Positions 1-16,560 of a stretch of DNA of 64,000 nucleotides are shown here, one piece after another (positions within the stretch are counted from its first letter, which is position 1; every line of letters starts with the position of its first letter). The translations under genes were made by a program, and so were the position numbers. The stretch spans positions 5,105,661 to 5,169,660 of the forward strand of contig OX359250.1 in the NCBI GenBank assembly GCA_947179485.1, given 5' to 3'. A model generated the notes under the pieces. It had not been told where the DNA came from and did not search any database. It saw only the letters and a list, made by a program, of their open reading frames with translations. The stretch is from Allacma fusca (taxonomy: Eukaryota > Arthropoda > Collembola > Symphypleona > Sminthuridae).

Positions 1-2261
<2,261 letters not shown>

Positions 2262-3733
2262 TAGACGTTAGATCTTTTCATCATTACGGGCTGCACGGAC
2301 CTCCTCAAATGGCATTTCTTTATTCTGTCCTGGCACGCTCTCACTCTCACCCAAGCTGTCATTTCTCCCAGTATATAAAAGACTCTTTTCCCTCGAGTCG
2401 AAATCTGTGAGAGTCGCTGGTTCTATGAAAATACACGAAAGTACGAGGAGGTATCCGTCCAGCAAGGATATAGGCTTCTCCGAAGATGAGATTCGAAAGA
2501 TGAAAAAAAAAAGTATGGACGCCCACAGAGATACGAAATGCGTTTTCTTATTTTCAGTTTTATTTCGACTTTTCGAGCTAGTTAGGGCTTATGATGAGTG
2601 TGGAATCATTACTTAGTATTAGCTCGGGGCCTGTCAAGGAATGTCATCCCATAATGCTATATATAAGTATATGTAGATAGATACTGCAATGCTTCGAATT
2701 TTGCCCTCGCTGACGACATTTATTGTTTAGAAATTCAAGACTTGTTTTTGTTTTTCCTCATTTTCCGACTCCCTTCCATGTCAGTTGACTCCTTTAAAAG
2801 TCTTTCCTACCACAGTGTACACCTTATTATTATTGGAAGATGCACATACATACATACAATGTATATTATACACAATCTTATGGAAGTGTAAGCAGGTTCT
2901 TGAGCTTTGGTGACGCTACGTATGTACATGACATGCTTGTGGTAATACATTTCTTACCCTACTATGGACACTTGACTACTGTATGGCACTGCATCCATGA
3001 ACTTGGCTAGTACTAAAATGCATACACATTTACTTGTTTTTTTTTAGTAGGTAAGGCTAAAATTGTTGTATCGATATGGCATAATTCGGAACGGGTCCTT
3101 TCTCGGGTCTATGGGTTTGACTGTAGAGAGAGAGAGAGAGAGCGAGAGAGAGTTTGGAGGAGTGTATTGAAGTAAAATTTGCTAGTGTTTTTCCGTACCA
3201 TTACTTGAGTCGTACTTTAATAATGTTGTGCTATTGGTGATAAGTGGAAGGCTGTTACTACTAGTCTTGGAAGAATGTACAGGGGAACTGTGAGAGACAT
3301 GTGGTAGCGGGCTTGGGCTGGAAGGGCATGGTGGTGGGTTGAGTAGGGAAAAAAATGGACAATCTATGTGCACTGGGAATGACTAGTGAATAAAATAAGT
3401 CGAGATAGTTACATAGTTAATAGATGAGAGGAGAAGGGAGGGTAAGGAAGAAGAGCGAAGAGATGGAAAAAGGCTTAAGTTGTCGTTTTTCCTCTCGTTC
3501 CGTTGAAATGTGTAGTTTTTCTGAGACTTCCACGCGCCTTCCATAGTCTATCTCGTAAATTAGATGGTATCCATTTGTTTTCATTTAACGTGAGGATTAC
3601 GGGTTTGTTTCACTGCTCTTCCTCCAACTCACACGCCACAGTAGACGCGCACTAACTCCTCCACTACTACTATGGGTACACCAAGTCATGTATAGCGAGA
3701 GCATTGTCTACTGGTCTCTCACCCGTCTCTCTT

Positions 3734-3740
<7 letters not shown>

Positions 3741-3793
<53 letters not shown>
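3741..3793. repeat. (CT)n microsatellite, about 26 units
   Basis: The longest dinucleotide run in the window. It lies in Pitx intron 1 and creates spurious Ser/Leu-rich open frames. Confidence 0.97.
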
Positions 3794-3799
<6 letters not shown>

Positions 3800-5655
3800 T
3801 CGACTATAGTTGTGTGCACACACACACTTGCCTTTTATTACTTATTTCCTTCCTTAGTTCCAGAGAGCCAGCCCCAGCCACCACTATCTATGTACTCACG
3901 AATTGGAAAGCAACATCTCACTCTCATTCCAGCTGTACGTATCCCAAGTCCCTTGATTTTACTCTTTCCAACTTGTTAGACTATCTTGTGTGAGTTGTTT
4001 CTAACTTCCACTTTTATTCCTCTGCCACGTTTCTCGACACGACTTCCTCCTCGTCTCTCTGCCTTCCTCCTCTTGTCTTCCCGTCCTCCTGACTGCATCA
4101 CTGAAGATCCAGCCTAACTGTTTGGACAACTATGGAGGACGTGGGGAACTGCACATATCTAAAACTTGGGAGTAGTTGTAAACTTCCGAGGGACTATCTG
4201 TATTTATACGAAAATCTGAATTCTATAGTCCTTCATCATTCCAGCCCACAACTCTAGTTGTCCGGAGAAGCCTTTCCTTGTTGTTTCTAAACCAAATACC
4301 AGTCCTTGCCTCTCCCTAAAAAAAAAAAGTAATAATTAATTGTATCTATATCTTCAAAGCTAAATACTTTTTTTCCCCCAGTCTACTTCCCTCTCTGGTG
4401 CTATCTTTCCCTGAGCTGGAAACGGGTTTTTAATACTTGCCCTCATTTAATTATAGCTTAAATCAAACGGAGCCTACCCTTATTTTCATTAGGGAATTAT
4501 TATTACCATTCCGTCTCCTATCATTTCCTTACTCCAATCCTTACTCTTACACGTCAGCAAGTGATGTACACATTCAAGGTAGAGGCTCTTGACGTATATA
4601 TTTCTTAGAGCCTGTTTTGAGGGAGTGGGAGAGCCTAATTTTGTTTTTATAGGGGAAAAAAGTCTAGCTCCACAAATTCCCAGGTCTTCTTGTAGCATTG
4701 TTCTTGTCTACTACAAGTGACAATAAATTATTATTGTTTCCCTGTAGTCTAAATACAAAAATAAAACTCAGCAGGGGCATTCTCATCCAAGACTTTTAAA
4801 AATAGGGAATTTCTGAAGGGAACTATATAGGAGGAAACGGAGATTCAAGAGAGGATATGTCATTTGAAAATAACACGCTTTAACTTTTAAAAATCCTCCC
4901 GTTTTTTTTTTAAATTGCCCTTTTATCGTTAGCTAATATTTTATCCTTATGTTTTTAAGTTTGGGTGTGTCTCGTAGTCTATGAGTAATTAAATGATTAT
5001 ACATGATGTGCATGTTAGTGGGAGAGTGCATCCGTGATCCATGGCCTCAGCTTTTGCATAATGATATGATTTCTCGGAATGACTCAAGTTTTGATAGTGG
5101 GAATCCTATGATTTTGACATAATTACTATGTAGATATTTATATAGCCCCGGGTAATTCCGCTCACTTCGTAGTTGCGTGCATATTGGGCTGTGTCAATTT
5201 TCCAAATGTATCCTTATAGCTAGGCTTGGTGACACACAGAGGGAAGGGATGGGAGGACGTGGTGAAGGAGGTCGAATATAATTTAATGAATGTAATAAAT
5301 TGATGGTCTCACGGGTGAGTGGAGATGGAATGGATGGAATGGTGAGACTTCATGTTTAACATATTAAAAACAGTTATTTACAGAAATAAAGGTTTAATGC
5401 GGAATTAACGTGCCAGCCAGTTACTGTTATTGTTATTACAGGGAGAGTTTAGAGTTTAAATCTTTGGCTTTAAAGGCTTTACACACCAACTCCGCCGGGC
5501 ATAGTTGTTGGACTCATCAAAACAAATTGATTTAAACTTTACCATGTATTTCATCTTTCTGGGAGGACATTTGCAACTACTTACTCCATACATATAATTA
5601 CCTCTCTTTCCACATTCATTTTTCTTTATTATTTCCAATAAAACCCCCAAATCTC

Positions 5656-5658
<3 letters not shown>

Positions 5659-5692
<34 letters not shown>
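5659..5692. repeat. (CT)n microsatellite
   Basis: Perfect CT run of about 34 bp in Pitx intron 1. Confidence 0.95.
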
Positions 5693-8600
5693 AAGCTTTT
5701 AGGTTCTCTTCTCCTTGTAGAATTTTTATATATTATCTCATCCAAGTGTGTAAACGGGCTCGAGGCAATCAAATTGAGATGTTTACAAATTTTCAGGAGA
5801 CAGTTCACATTTAATATAACTGTCTCCTGAAATATCGTAGGATGCACACAAGTGCATTTCAAAATGAGACAATTATTCCCACTATTTATGTGATAAAATT
5901 GACTCTCCTACTTGAGACAGTCCCAATAAAAATTGCAATTTTAGCTACTCATGCTTGAATTTGCTCACATTCCCTGTAATTATGTCAATGTACATGGTCA
6001 TCAATGGACCTTGTTTATTAATTTGAAGGGAAGGTTGGAGTGTGACTGGCTGGAATGGGAAGCGTTGGAGTCAAATTATACTGGCATTTAAGTGACATAA
6101 TTGGGGAAGATTGCTGAACGAATGTGAACAAGAATTGTAGTAAATCCTCCGTGTAATCATCTCCTGCCAGACGTTTGCCTTGTGCATTCAGTTGTCTCTT
6201 GTTGGGCTCATAAATTTCAAATGGCACATCAACAGTAATCAGGGTAGAGTCTGTGACATGGACTTTCCAAATGGTCGTAATATGTTACCATCATTCCCTG
6301 AAAGAACTTTGTCGCTCCGTAGGTTCATTATACATGTATGACGTTACGCTTGATTTTCATAGGCAGAGAGAGGGAAGCAAGTACTAAAAGTTGGATTGAC
6401 TTCTGGGTTATCATCAACTTTTCATATTTAACTCTGTCGAGGATTCCCTATTCCCTCGTGAGCATCCGTCTCTCATCACTTCACTTTTATTGTTGGAATG
6501 AATCCATGAAATTATCATTCATCGATACAATTATCCATAGATACTTGGCGACTTCTCAAATCACACCAAAATATTTCCCCACGAGTCCCAAACTACTACA
6601 ACTTCAAGTCTCATATATATTTCTGCTCCCCTAAAAAAAAGCCCTCAAAACTAAATAAGACTTTTAGGCATCTTATTTACACTTGTATTTTGTTCATTTT
6701 TTTTTAAATGGAAGTTTACATTACAGAGAGGAAATTACGGGAATATTTTCACATATTCGCCTGGCTGTTGTCATCATGTGAGAAAAATAGCTTTTTTATT
6801 CAAAGCCATGTGCTTGAAGAAGACTAGATATGTATAAGAGGAGGGGTAATGAGTAATGATGGTTTGGGTGCGAAAACTGCTCCCATGACATTTATTAACA
6901 AAATGGAAGGGTTGGCGTCAACCCCTTATACCCATTGACATGGACGGTGGAGAAGGCACTGGATAATTATTAGTTATCATTTTCCTCAGTAAAATAGTAA
7001 AACAGGGGTATTACAATCCATGCTCTAGCACTTGAGGATGTGTGGGTAAGGATGATTTTTAGTCAGAATTTATTTGATGGGGATGTTTGTGGCTGGTCTG
7101 ATCCTATGCTAAAGGAGAGAAATTGGATGGGAGTCCCAAGAGTCCCATGAGCCGTCCACACTCTGCTTCTAAGTCCTAATGACTAATACACATGTTCTCC
7201 GGAGGTGGAGGGTCAAAAGCTAAAAAAAAAAGTACCAACTTTTTATTTGCCAAATCCTTGTGGTGTACCACTTTGGAATTGTGGTCCTCATGTGTGTCAT
7301 GCTTCAATTACTACATTAGATGAATTTATGTCGGAGGAGCTACTATGTAGTTTTGACTCCCATAAATATTTTTGGGGGTAGAAATCACAAGGAAAATAAT
7401 AGCCAAGGGACTTTTTCCGTCCTCTGAAAAAAAAAATTGTGCTGGGGCCGGGGCGGAGCTCAAGCTTTTATAATTGGCTCATAACCATAATCACATTGTC
7501 TTTAAGTTGAGTTATTTACACTAGTAAATCAAATAAAAATTGAAATCTTAAAATATGAGCAGGAGTAGATTTTGGAAGGATATTTTATTCTCTCTGTTAT
7601 TGTTTCCTGACGGTTTTTTTTTACCTTCTACAACAGGGTTAAAATAACAATCCGTAAATAATATGGTTCTGTGTGTTCCTTGTCTGTCTGTCAGGTCAGG
7701 TTAAAATTTCACTCTGTTTTCTCACTTTCTCTCCTCTCGCGCCTTTCTGGGGGTTGAGGTACCTCCTGGGGTTTGGTTTTTCCGAGGGAGACTCATCTTT
7801 ACTCATTGTTTGAAAGTCAGTGAGAGATGAGGCGGCTACCTTTGACTATCAGTCTTTATAAAAAATAAAGATTTTTCAATCCACACTCTCCGTCCTTGTA
7901 GGAACTTCAAAGGGAATTTCCCATTTTTAATCATTTGCTTCGTCCCTCAATTCAATTTGCTCACATCAAAACACGTCTTCTAGCTCCCTTGTTTTCACAA
8001 ATATTATTTGAATTCCACTGTCTTGGAACTGGTTTCGTCGGAGCTGGCTTGGTTCGTGTTAGAATAGTAGTTAGCTTCACATTTGTATTATATATTTGAT
8101 GCGACTGTTCTGTAGTTGTTCCTATCCTGAGAATGGTGTTAAAACTCACGGGGAAATCCAAGGAGGAATGGAATGGAGGACACATTATGGGGGGAATTGC
8201 AAGAGTGTCAAGAACTGGTTCATTGTTTGAGGGCAGCATTTATTTCGAGAATTTTGGGAGGAAGGTATAAGTAGATATAAGAGACACGTTGGAATGAGAA
8301 GAGAGAAAGGTTAGCTTGTCCGTCCTGTGGATGAGGGAGATGTGAGAGAAAGACAACTGAGCCCCATGTCGTGTAAGTAGGGTGCATTGATAGTGAGAAA
8401 AACTAGCGGGTTATTGGTAAAAGTTTCTCATTTAGTGGACACATGCAGAGCATGAAATATCCGCAAACGATGATTGATTCTGAGTCCCAACGAAACTCAA
8501 ATCAAAATATCACACTGGGATGAGAGCAATATATGACTTTTTGAATCTACTTTACATACAGGACAGCATCCCAGAAGATTCCCACGGATAATCGAAAATC

Positions 8601-10256
8601 TTGACTCACAGTCTACAATCCACCATACACCATTTAACTCTCGTACACACACACACACACACAGATAGACATACGGAACCTTACATTCCTCCTACAGTGT
8701 ATAGCAGGTCCCGAAATGAACGCAAGACATGAGGGAGGGGCAAAGGAGTCGTTTTTGCCGTCAGGAAATTTTAATAGAAACCACTGATACGTTCTCACAT
8801 TGCAGAGCGTGTCTTAAGTTTCAGATATTGCTTTCGAACCTGTTTGGGGAGATACAATTCTTATGAACTGCATAAATTTACTCCATTTACTCACGTATGT
8901 ACATATGTGTTTGTGGGAGGATATTATACTCACTCCAGCAACTTTCCTATTTCTCTCACACTCACGTTTCCGGCTGTCTTCAGCCAACTATTTAAATTAC
9001 CTTTCTTTGTTGTTGTAACATCATGAATTATGTAGATGCATAGGAGATTCCTTTTGCCAGGAAGACTATCTATATATAGAGACTTGGGGTTGGATGCTCC
9101 TATCCTCAAACTTTATTTTAAAATTACAAAGTGCATTGCATATTACAGTAGTGTCAGGACTTTTGACGTACTACTTGGCCTCTTTTTTCCCTTGAGTGAA
9201 AATTCAAGGAGATCCTTTTGTTACTAATCATAAATCCATCTATACTTGTTTTCCTCTTGGGTAATATATCCTCGGTTCAGAAAGAGAGAATTTTGATTCC
9301 CAGAGTAATATTTGTACATAAATGTAAATTTTATTTCAAAAACACACCATCATATCGTGAGCTTGAGTAAAGTTTACATTCTGAAAAAAGAAAAGAAAAG
9401 AAAGTTAAGCCGGACCCTAGGACTTTACTTCCTATGACTGCTAATTATTATTAATTTGTTGAAATAAACTTTGCATGCATTCAGTTTGGAAAAATCTGTT
9501 TTGCACGTGATTTTTTTAGAACTTTGCTCCTTTTGCAGGGTGTGTATCTACTGATTTGTATTGTCAGGGGAAGCCAGGGGTTTTGTGTCCGTGCTTCGGA
9601 CTGATTATTACTAGTTACATGTTTCGTATGAGACGTGAGGTACATGTCTGTGGGACCTATGTATGTATGTACATATGTATTGACGGAGAAATGAAGGTTT
9701 AAGTATGATAATTTAATGCTGGTAGTGAAATGTAAAAGGGAGAGAGAGAGAGAGAGAAAGTGGCAGAGGAGAAGGGCACTGACTGTGGAGAGATGTGTGT
9801 AATGGTTTTAATGGCGTTGCAGTGTGTTTGGATGGAAATAATCATAACAAAAGACAGACGTCGCTGGTTTTTCTATTCTCTATTGGATAAATAGTAAAAT
9901 CATACGGTTCATTGAGTATTCACCCTCCTTTCTTTCTCGGGTTTGTTCTATTTGGTCCAAAGGCAGGCAGCAGACGATCTCCTCGTCATAGTAGTCGTCG
10001 TCCTCGTCCCTGATCAAATGGGCGGGTAAACATTACAATAACATGGGGGCTTAAAAGATTTACTTCCTGGGTGGTGCTCGCATGAGACTCTATACCCGTG
10101 CTCCTGCTCTCTCGTCTACGTTTTTTCTCTTATAACCTTTTACTCGGTTTATCCATCCCACGTGTATGTATATGTGTGTCTCGGACGGAGAGGAGGAAAA
10201 AGACACACCGAACCCTTATGTCATTTCTGGATGGAACTCAAAATTGCCTACTGGGT

Positions 10257-10258
<2 letters not shown>

Positions 10259-10293
<35 letters not shown>
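10259..10293. repeat. (CT)n microsatellite
   Basis: Perfect CT run of about 35 bp in Pitx intron 1. Confidence 0.95.
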
Positions 10294-10297
<4 letters not shown>

Positions 10298-12742
10298 CTC
10301 TCTTGGTGCTTATACATATGTCCCTTCCAATCCACCCCAATAGTCCTTCATAGAGAAAACTGGAGAATTACAATCATCTCAACCGAGGTGTACATTATGT
10401 ACCGTTGGCTCTCTCTATAACGACTCTTCCCGTATGTAGTGACACTTTCCCTCCAACGACACAATTGAGATTCTTCCAAGAGTATGGATTTTCATGCTAA
10501 AACATAGCCCCTGTAAGGACATCTCCCTTAGAGCGAATTTCCAGGATGGGATCTCCTTGCACTAGTAGCTTATTGTGTGAGGTTACCCAGAAGCAATTAT
10601 CACAGTGCATTAGGCATGTGCCAGTTAGGCGGTAGCATTTGTCCTACCAATAACTATCTTGTGTACTACATGAGATAATTAGATACATTTGACGAAATAA
10701 TAGGCTTGGGTGACTTATGCACGTGCATGCATTTAAATGCTACCAAAGCACATTTTGATTTGAGTTTAGAGTCTATTTAATTGTTATGTACGGGATGTTC
10801 TAGGACCTTTGCCCCCATGTTCCCCAAGATCAATGGATGCTGTGCTACATAATTCTAGAATATATATTTTTCCAAAGAATTTTATTTCAGATATGATAAA
10901 TAAATATTCAAAGCAGTCGGTCAATTATTACAGAAGTTATGACCTGAAAATCAAAAAAGATCTTTAAAAATCTAAGATGTTAGGCCTCCTTCAATGTTCC
11001 GAACTTGGTCCAATCATTGGGAATATGACTGCAGGAACTTCTCGAATCTACCAGTGTCATTTTTCCTGTCTTCCAGCACCCGATGTTTGCTCCGTGCAAG
11101 CTACTTGTTTTGGTTTTTTGGGCAATTTCGGAATCAAAATACTGTTGGATTTTAAGTTGACTTTTAAGACTCGTGAATTAAAATATAGAGAGTTGTGGGG
11201 ACGGAGAAGTGGGTGCTCTTCAGCTAATTCTCTTATTTCTTAGTTTAGAAAATTACCCATACTTTCTGTATTAAGAACGTTGTTGTTTGAGAAAGAAACC
11301 CAGGAAATTCGGAATCAAATTCCGTACCAAATTCCATCCTTTACATTTATGCAGCTTGCATCAATCCAGGAGAGCAGAGGAGGCAAACGTTAAGGAACTC
11401 CCTTTGTACAGTCCCTATAAAATTATATATAGTTATGCGTGGAGTTACGTCCAACATTTACACTTGCTACATTAAATAAACTGCACATGCATCCGTCTTC
11501 ACATTAAATTAATATGCCATGAGGAGCATACTTGGACACACATACAAGGAACTCTCTGCTGTTGTGTTATAAATGTAGTGACAAGACTTGTCTCCAATGA
11601 CATGCCTTTAGGAACAAGTATAAGGATATTCAGATCTGAAATGTAGACACAACCATGCCCACGTAACACTGCTGTTCTGAGATGTAGAAATGATATGCAT
11701 GAGAGGCCTATGTACCTATGTATACGGCCGTGATGTATCTATGAATGCACACATGTGAATTTGGATGGGAGAAAGGATTTTGAGAATGTAAAAAAGATGA
11801 TGAGAGGGATGCAAGGCTCGGGATAAATGTTGAGCTATGTATGTACATGTGGGTTGTGGATGGAGGAAAGGACATAGGAAGGTCCCTACCGAATGTCGCT
11901 CTCGGTTTTTATGAGGACATATGTGCATACAGGAGGTCTTATAGGTGTACATACTAAGGATGATATATCATGTACATACACAAGAACATGAGCCTTCTCC
12001 ACGGTGCGGAGGGTTAGTGGTTGGAGGTTGGGACGTGAAAAATATTATTGTGAAAACATCAGGGCTGTGCTTCATTGCCCTTGGAACATGGAACAATGGG
12101 AGGAAATTATATTGCCAATTTAGTTGGGGGTCTCCAACACATTCTGTCATCATCATCGAGAGGATATATAGTCAGTATGCTCTCTCTCCCAGCCATCCCT
12201 TCTTGGATGCTGAGGACATATGTACAAATCCAGAGCATCCCACAGAGGGATATACATAAATACAGAGGGATGCGTAGATAAAGAGTGAGTGGGACATTTA
12301 AGACGAGAAATCTTTCCGATAAAATAATTAGCCCCTAATAGCATTTTGATTAAGGATTTGGGGCAAAGCTATTATTTTGATATTCATTATCCAGGGCCGT
12401 AGCTTTTCTCGGGAACTCCGTCATCTGTCTGGGATGTTTGACCTGATTTATGTGATAGTGTAATGGTTCCACTTGTCCTTCCTTCTTTGATTCTTTTCGT
12501 TGTAGTAAGCTTGTGGAGGGAATTTGTAGGGTCTGATACATACATAATTACACATGTACATACTCCAGCTAATGTCACTCCAATGAAGGATTTTTACCAT
12601 CCGTTGGCTTTTTGAGGGGAACATTTATTTGGCGAATATTATTTATGACTGTACAATAAAATTATTTATATTATTTTGGGGGGATAATAAAATAAAATGA
12701 TTTATAATAATTTTTTTTTTGATTCCTCTGATTTGATGACAG

Positions 12743-13077
12743 GTGTGGTTCAAGAACCGACGAGCCAAGTGGAGGAAACGGGAGAGAAATGCAATGAATG
12801 CAGCGGCAGCCGCCGCCGCCGCCGCTGACTTCAAGTCAGTTCAGAATCCATTTACGACTACGCCATTCAATCCATTGTATGAAGATCCGCTGACATACTC
12901 GGCCTACAATAGTTACAATAATTGGAAAGTTCCCTCACCTCTTCAAAAGCCAACGTTTGCTTGGCCAGCAGCGGCTTCTGCAGCACTTTTCCAAACACCA
13001 CAGAGTCAAGGGTCAAATACACCTTGTCCTTACAATGCAGTCGGTACGGCTGCTGCAGCCGCTGCCGGTTACTACAG
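12743..13077 (+). CDS. Pitx: Pitx exon 2 of the window: homeodomain end and poly-Ala C-terminal region
   Basis: Starting after an AG acceptor at 12742, the exon reads VWFKNRRAKWRKRERN, the third homeodomain helix with lysine at position 50 (bicoid-class DNA specificity, preference for TAATCC-like sites from family knowledge). Two poly-alanine tracts follow (about 9 and 6 residues), around a region rich in Pro, Tyr, Asn and Phe (NPFTTTPFNPLYEDPLTYSA). It ends in YY plus the first two bases of an Arg codon at a GTGTGT donor (13078). The phase matches the next exon at 15763 exactly. Pro/Tyr/Asn-rich C-terminal activation regions are usual in Pitx; poly-Ala runs are a common lineage-specific addition. 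The short reading of the frame into the intron is an artefact. Confidence 0.94.
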
Positions 13078-15762
13078 GTGTGTATAACTGTCACATCCAA
13101 TTAGATTGTTCCGTACTTGTTTCAGTACGTTTCCGTTGAGTGTTTTGTGCTACACATAATTAATGTAGTTAGCTTCTGTCCCATTGCAACTGCTTCAAAA
13201 TATGGAGGTTCAAATTGCAAAAACTTGGAAATGTAAATTTTAGTACACGAAATTATAGCTTAATTTTTACTCTGCTGTACGAATTCATTGTCTCATTCGT
13301 TCACTCATATGGTCAGGATATAGTTGATATACTACTTTTGATTTAGTTTCTTCAGTCATTTTTAAATTTTATCCTGTATTCTCTCTATCCGTGTATTTTT
13401 CTTTCTACTAATAATTTATTATTATCGTATTTAGTAATATGCATGTTTTTGGCATTTGATTGTGTTTTGGCGCTTGTTGTTGATGTCGTTTATTTTCCAT
13501 GTCTTTCAGTAGTTCATAGGAAACGTATATTCGAAAAGCTCCATGGTTGCTGAAACTGCTCAGTTTGAGGTGATTGTTTCCATTAGAAGCAAAAACCCCA
13601 AATTTTTCACCGGGGCAGAGGGGGAAGGGGTACAAAACGGCCGGCACATCATGATGCCACTGAAATAAAATCTAGCAGGATTTTATAGCATAGTATTTTA
13701 GAAAATATCAAGTTAGAAATATGATATGAATGAATCATAGGAATAGACCAAAAACAAGCAGTAGTTTTTTTTTTCAAAATTTCATCAGCCCATATATTCT
13801 GGTTTAGTTAAACTTCATGTCATAGTTTTGGTTGTTGCAGACGAAAACTTCCTGGAATATTTAGTAGGAGTCCTATAGTGGTTGGTTTTTGCGTAACAGT
13901 CAAATATGATATTATTATTCTTGTGTTATAAAATTTGTAGAAGCAAAAATACCTTCTCTGCCAAATCTTCGCCTTGGTTCCTGAGGCTGACTTCTTTCAA
14001 TTTGTGCAGTGTGTTCCCTATCTATAACATTCAGCTTACTAAAAGCCCATACATAATTGTTGTAATGAATTTAAACACAAAAATATTTTAACCGGGAACG
14101 AAAGTTTTCTAATTTGTCATTTGGAATCCGTAAACAATTTTCGACTTTGTTGACACTTCACATTCTTAAATGTTGTGACTGAAAATACGGACCTAAATCC
14201 TATGAATGGAAATATTTTTTAGAAAATCTAAAGTAGATCCAATAATTCAAAGGTAACTCCCTTATGCCTGCTACTAGCTACAGAATATATATGTACCATG
14301 AACAAAGAGCTTAGTTCACATTTAGAAATCTTCACACACACGAACAAGTATTTTCAAACAAACTTTATTCTCGAAATTTCATGAATTCTGTCAAGACAAA
14401 TCAAATTTTGAATGTCGTGGAAATTTTTACTTTGTTCCTGTCGTCTTTCTGCGCATAATAATAGAATCGATGGTATTCAATAATATTTATTTTTGACAAG
14501 GTTCAGAAGGACTCTTTCAAATTCGACTGGTCAACTTTGTGTAACCTGGTTTGGGCTTTAAATAAATCGAGATTAATGTCCAATTTCAGATTTACTCGAA
14601 AGTATGTATATGTAGGCTACCAGTTAGGAAATTATGGAAATTGTTACATGCTATAGGAGTTCCCAAAGAATGAAGTGGATGACATCCCAGGATACTCGAC
14701 AGTTTTGACAAATGTTTTTGGAAGATTGGAAAGTGTTTTTAATACCAAAGAAATACAACTTCCTTTAAGTTTACAGCAAAAAGCATTTGCAAATATTATT
14801 GAGAATATCTATAACCGCAAGTTTTTATAAGGGATGGAAGTAAATGCTTGTACACATCTCTGAGGTCTTACTTAGTGCATACTGCAGTGTACCCCGATCC
14901 CCCCCCCCCGCTAGGATTGCATCACTGGTTTCCATGATAGTGTCACTCACAATCAGAGCTGGAATAATTTCGGAGGAATGCTTACCCGTTCAGAATGTAG
15001 ATCCTAGCAAAAAATTGAAATTTCGATCAATTCTAATTAATTCCGAAACTAGTCCATCGGATTCTATCTACCCTTGGGGTTTCACTTTTCATGAAGGAAA
15101 GAATACTGTGAGTTTATGTGCCAAATAAAATGAAGTTTGGGGTGGATGAGTTGTTAGGATGTTTTGAAGGCAAAAAATGTGAAAATGTCAAATGTATTTG
15201 ACATAGAACCCAAATTGAATCTAAAATCCAGTCTGGGAATAAATTTGGATTGATCGTCCTGCTGGCTGTGAACCTTACATTCAAAATGGTTGAAGTCACA
15301 TATGTGACGAACGGTTGCATTTTTGCATCTTTGGATCAATCGGATATGCAACTGCACTCTTGATTTAAATGTAGATACTTGTTTGTTTAGAACTTACTGT
15401 TGTAGTTTTACAGTTTAGATTTAGAAAAGGTAGCGATTGTCTATTTTTTGACATTGTGAATTATTATTATTGTATTCGTGTGTTATACCCGTGACTTGTA
15501 TTCTTAATGTCGCTGTCATTATTTAATTAATTACTACAATTATTATGACTGTTCTGATTGAAGTGAGTTGTTGTTAGACAAAAACTTATGGTGGCGTTTT
15601 TAGGTAGAAAATCTCTGTGGAAGACCGCATGACCTGCACGGAATTGAACAAAAAAAATTAACACTTTTAGAAAAATGTAGGAATCGAGATAGAAGGAATT
15701 GTGGAATATGATAAATGTGTGGATAAAAGGCAAGCAATTAATATCATGCCCCTTGACTCTAG
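13078..15762 (+). other. Pitx: Pitx intron 2 of the window (2.7 kb)
   Basis: GT at 13078, AG at 15761-15762. AT-rich, with a poly-C run near 14899 and no exon that fits the phase (the flanking exons join in frame without one). The open stretch at 14844-15128 has no recognisable domain and I do not call it an exon. Confidence 0.8.
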
Positions 15763-15937
15763 AAGTGGTGAGCAAGTAAGTTCATCTTTAGCAACGCTCA
15801 GACTTAAGGCTAAACAGCACTCAGTGGCGGGTTTCTACAATCCAGCTGCATCCACCAGCCCAAGTGGAGGACTTAGCGGCAAGAATGGAACGGGCACGAA
15901 TTCCAATCTGTCTGCTTGTCAGTATGAAAGGTCTTGA
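15763..15937 (+). CDS. Pitx: Pitx last exon: OAR domain and stop
   Basis: The exon opens by completing the Arg codon from 13077, giving YYRSGEQV, then SSLATLRLKAKQHS, the OAR (aristaless/otp/rax) domain that closes many paired-class homeoproteins and modulates their activity. It goes on through a Gly/Ser/Asn-rich segment to NLSACQYERS and a TGA stop at 15935-15937. SACQY near the C-terminus is typical of Pitx. The acceptor is CTCTAG ending at 15762. Together the three exons give about 256 residues of C-terminal two-thirds; the missing N-terminus is outside the window. Confidence 0.95.
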
Positions 15938-16560
15938 ATATGCATTTGTAAAAAAAAACAATATTTAATATACATTTATGTAATAATGAACCACATTTAA
16001 CTTATTTATTATGATTGTAATGCTTAATATTATTAATAATATTATTATTATGATTATCCTTATTAATACTACTATGATTACTATTATTATCAATTAATAT
16101 TATTATTATTATTATTATTTAAGTGATGAGAATAATATTAAGAAAAAAAGTCAATCTTTCTCAATACGCATTCATATGTAACTACTACTTATATTATTAT
16201 TATTGTAATGTATGATGTACGACACAGCAAAATTGTTGTGGTTAATAATACCAACTACCAACCATTCAGTCCTGTCCTCTATAGTCATGTATCTCTCCCT
16301 TTAATCACACACTACACACTATCCATACACACACAAACAAGCAAAATGACATGTGCACTCTCATACACGTAAGTAAGTACACACACCCAACATTTGACCC
16401 CAGCTCGTAATTTATAATACCATAAACGTAATAATATTTATTATCATTCTTATATTCAACTAGTCTTGAATCTCAACTTGTTTTTTTGTGACAATAAAAC
16501 ATGGGTTTGGCTGTATGTGTGTGTCTCGGGTTTTCCGAATAAAAATCATTTTCATTGTGA
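15938..16560 (+). other. Pitx: Probable Pitx 3' UTR
   Basis: AT-rich, with a TTA/TAA-rich stretch at about 16020-16210. It extends from the stop codon to the likely polyadenylation signals at 16493 and about 16538. The transcript end is inferred. Confidence 0.55.
16493..16498 (+). terminator. Probable polyadenylation signal of Pitx
   Basis: AATAAA at this position is followed within about 25 bases by a GT-rich tract (GTATGTGTGTGTCTC), the usual layout of a cleavage and polyadenylation site. A second AATAAA lies near 16538. Confidence 0.5.

Noticed and set aside
3688-3993. Ser/Leu-rich open frames in Pitx intron 1
   Set aside because: They are translations of the CT microsatellite at 3741-3793, with no other support.
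14844-15128. Additional Pitx exon in intron 2
   Set aside because: The exons at 12743-13077 and 15763-15937 join in phase to give the normal Pitx C-terminus. This frame has no family resemblance and no good splice sites.
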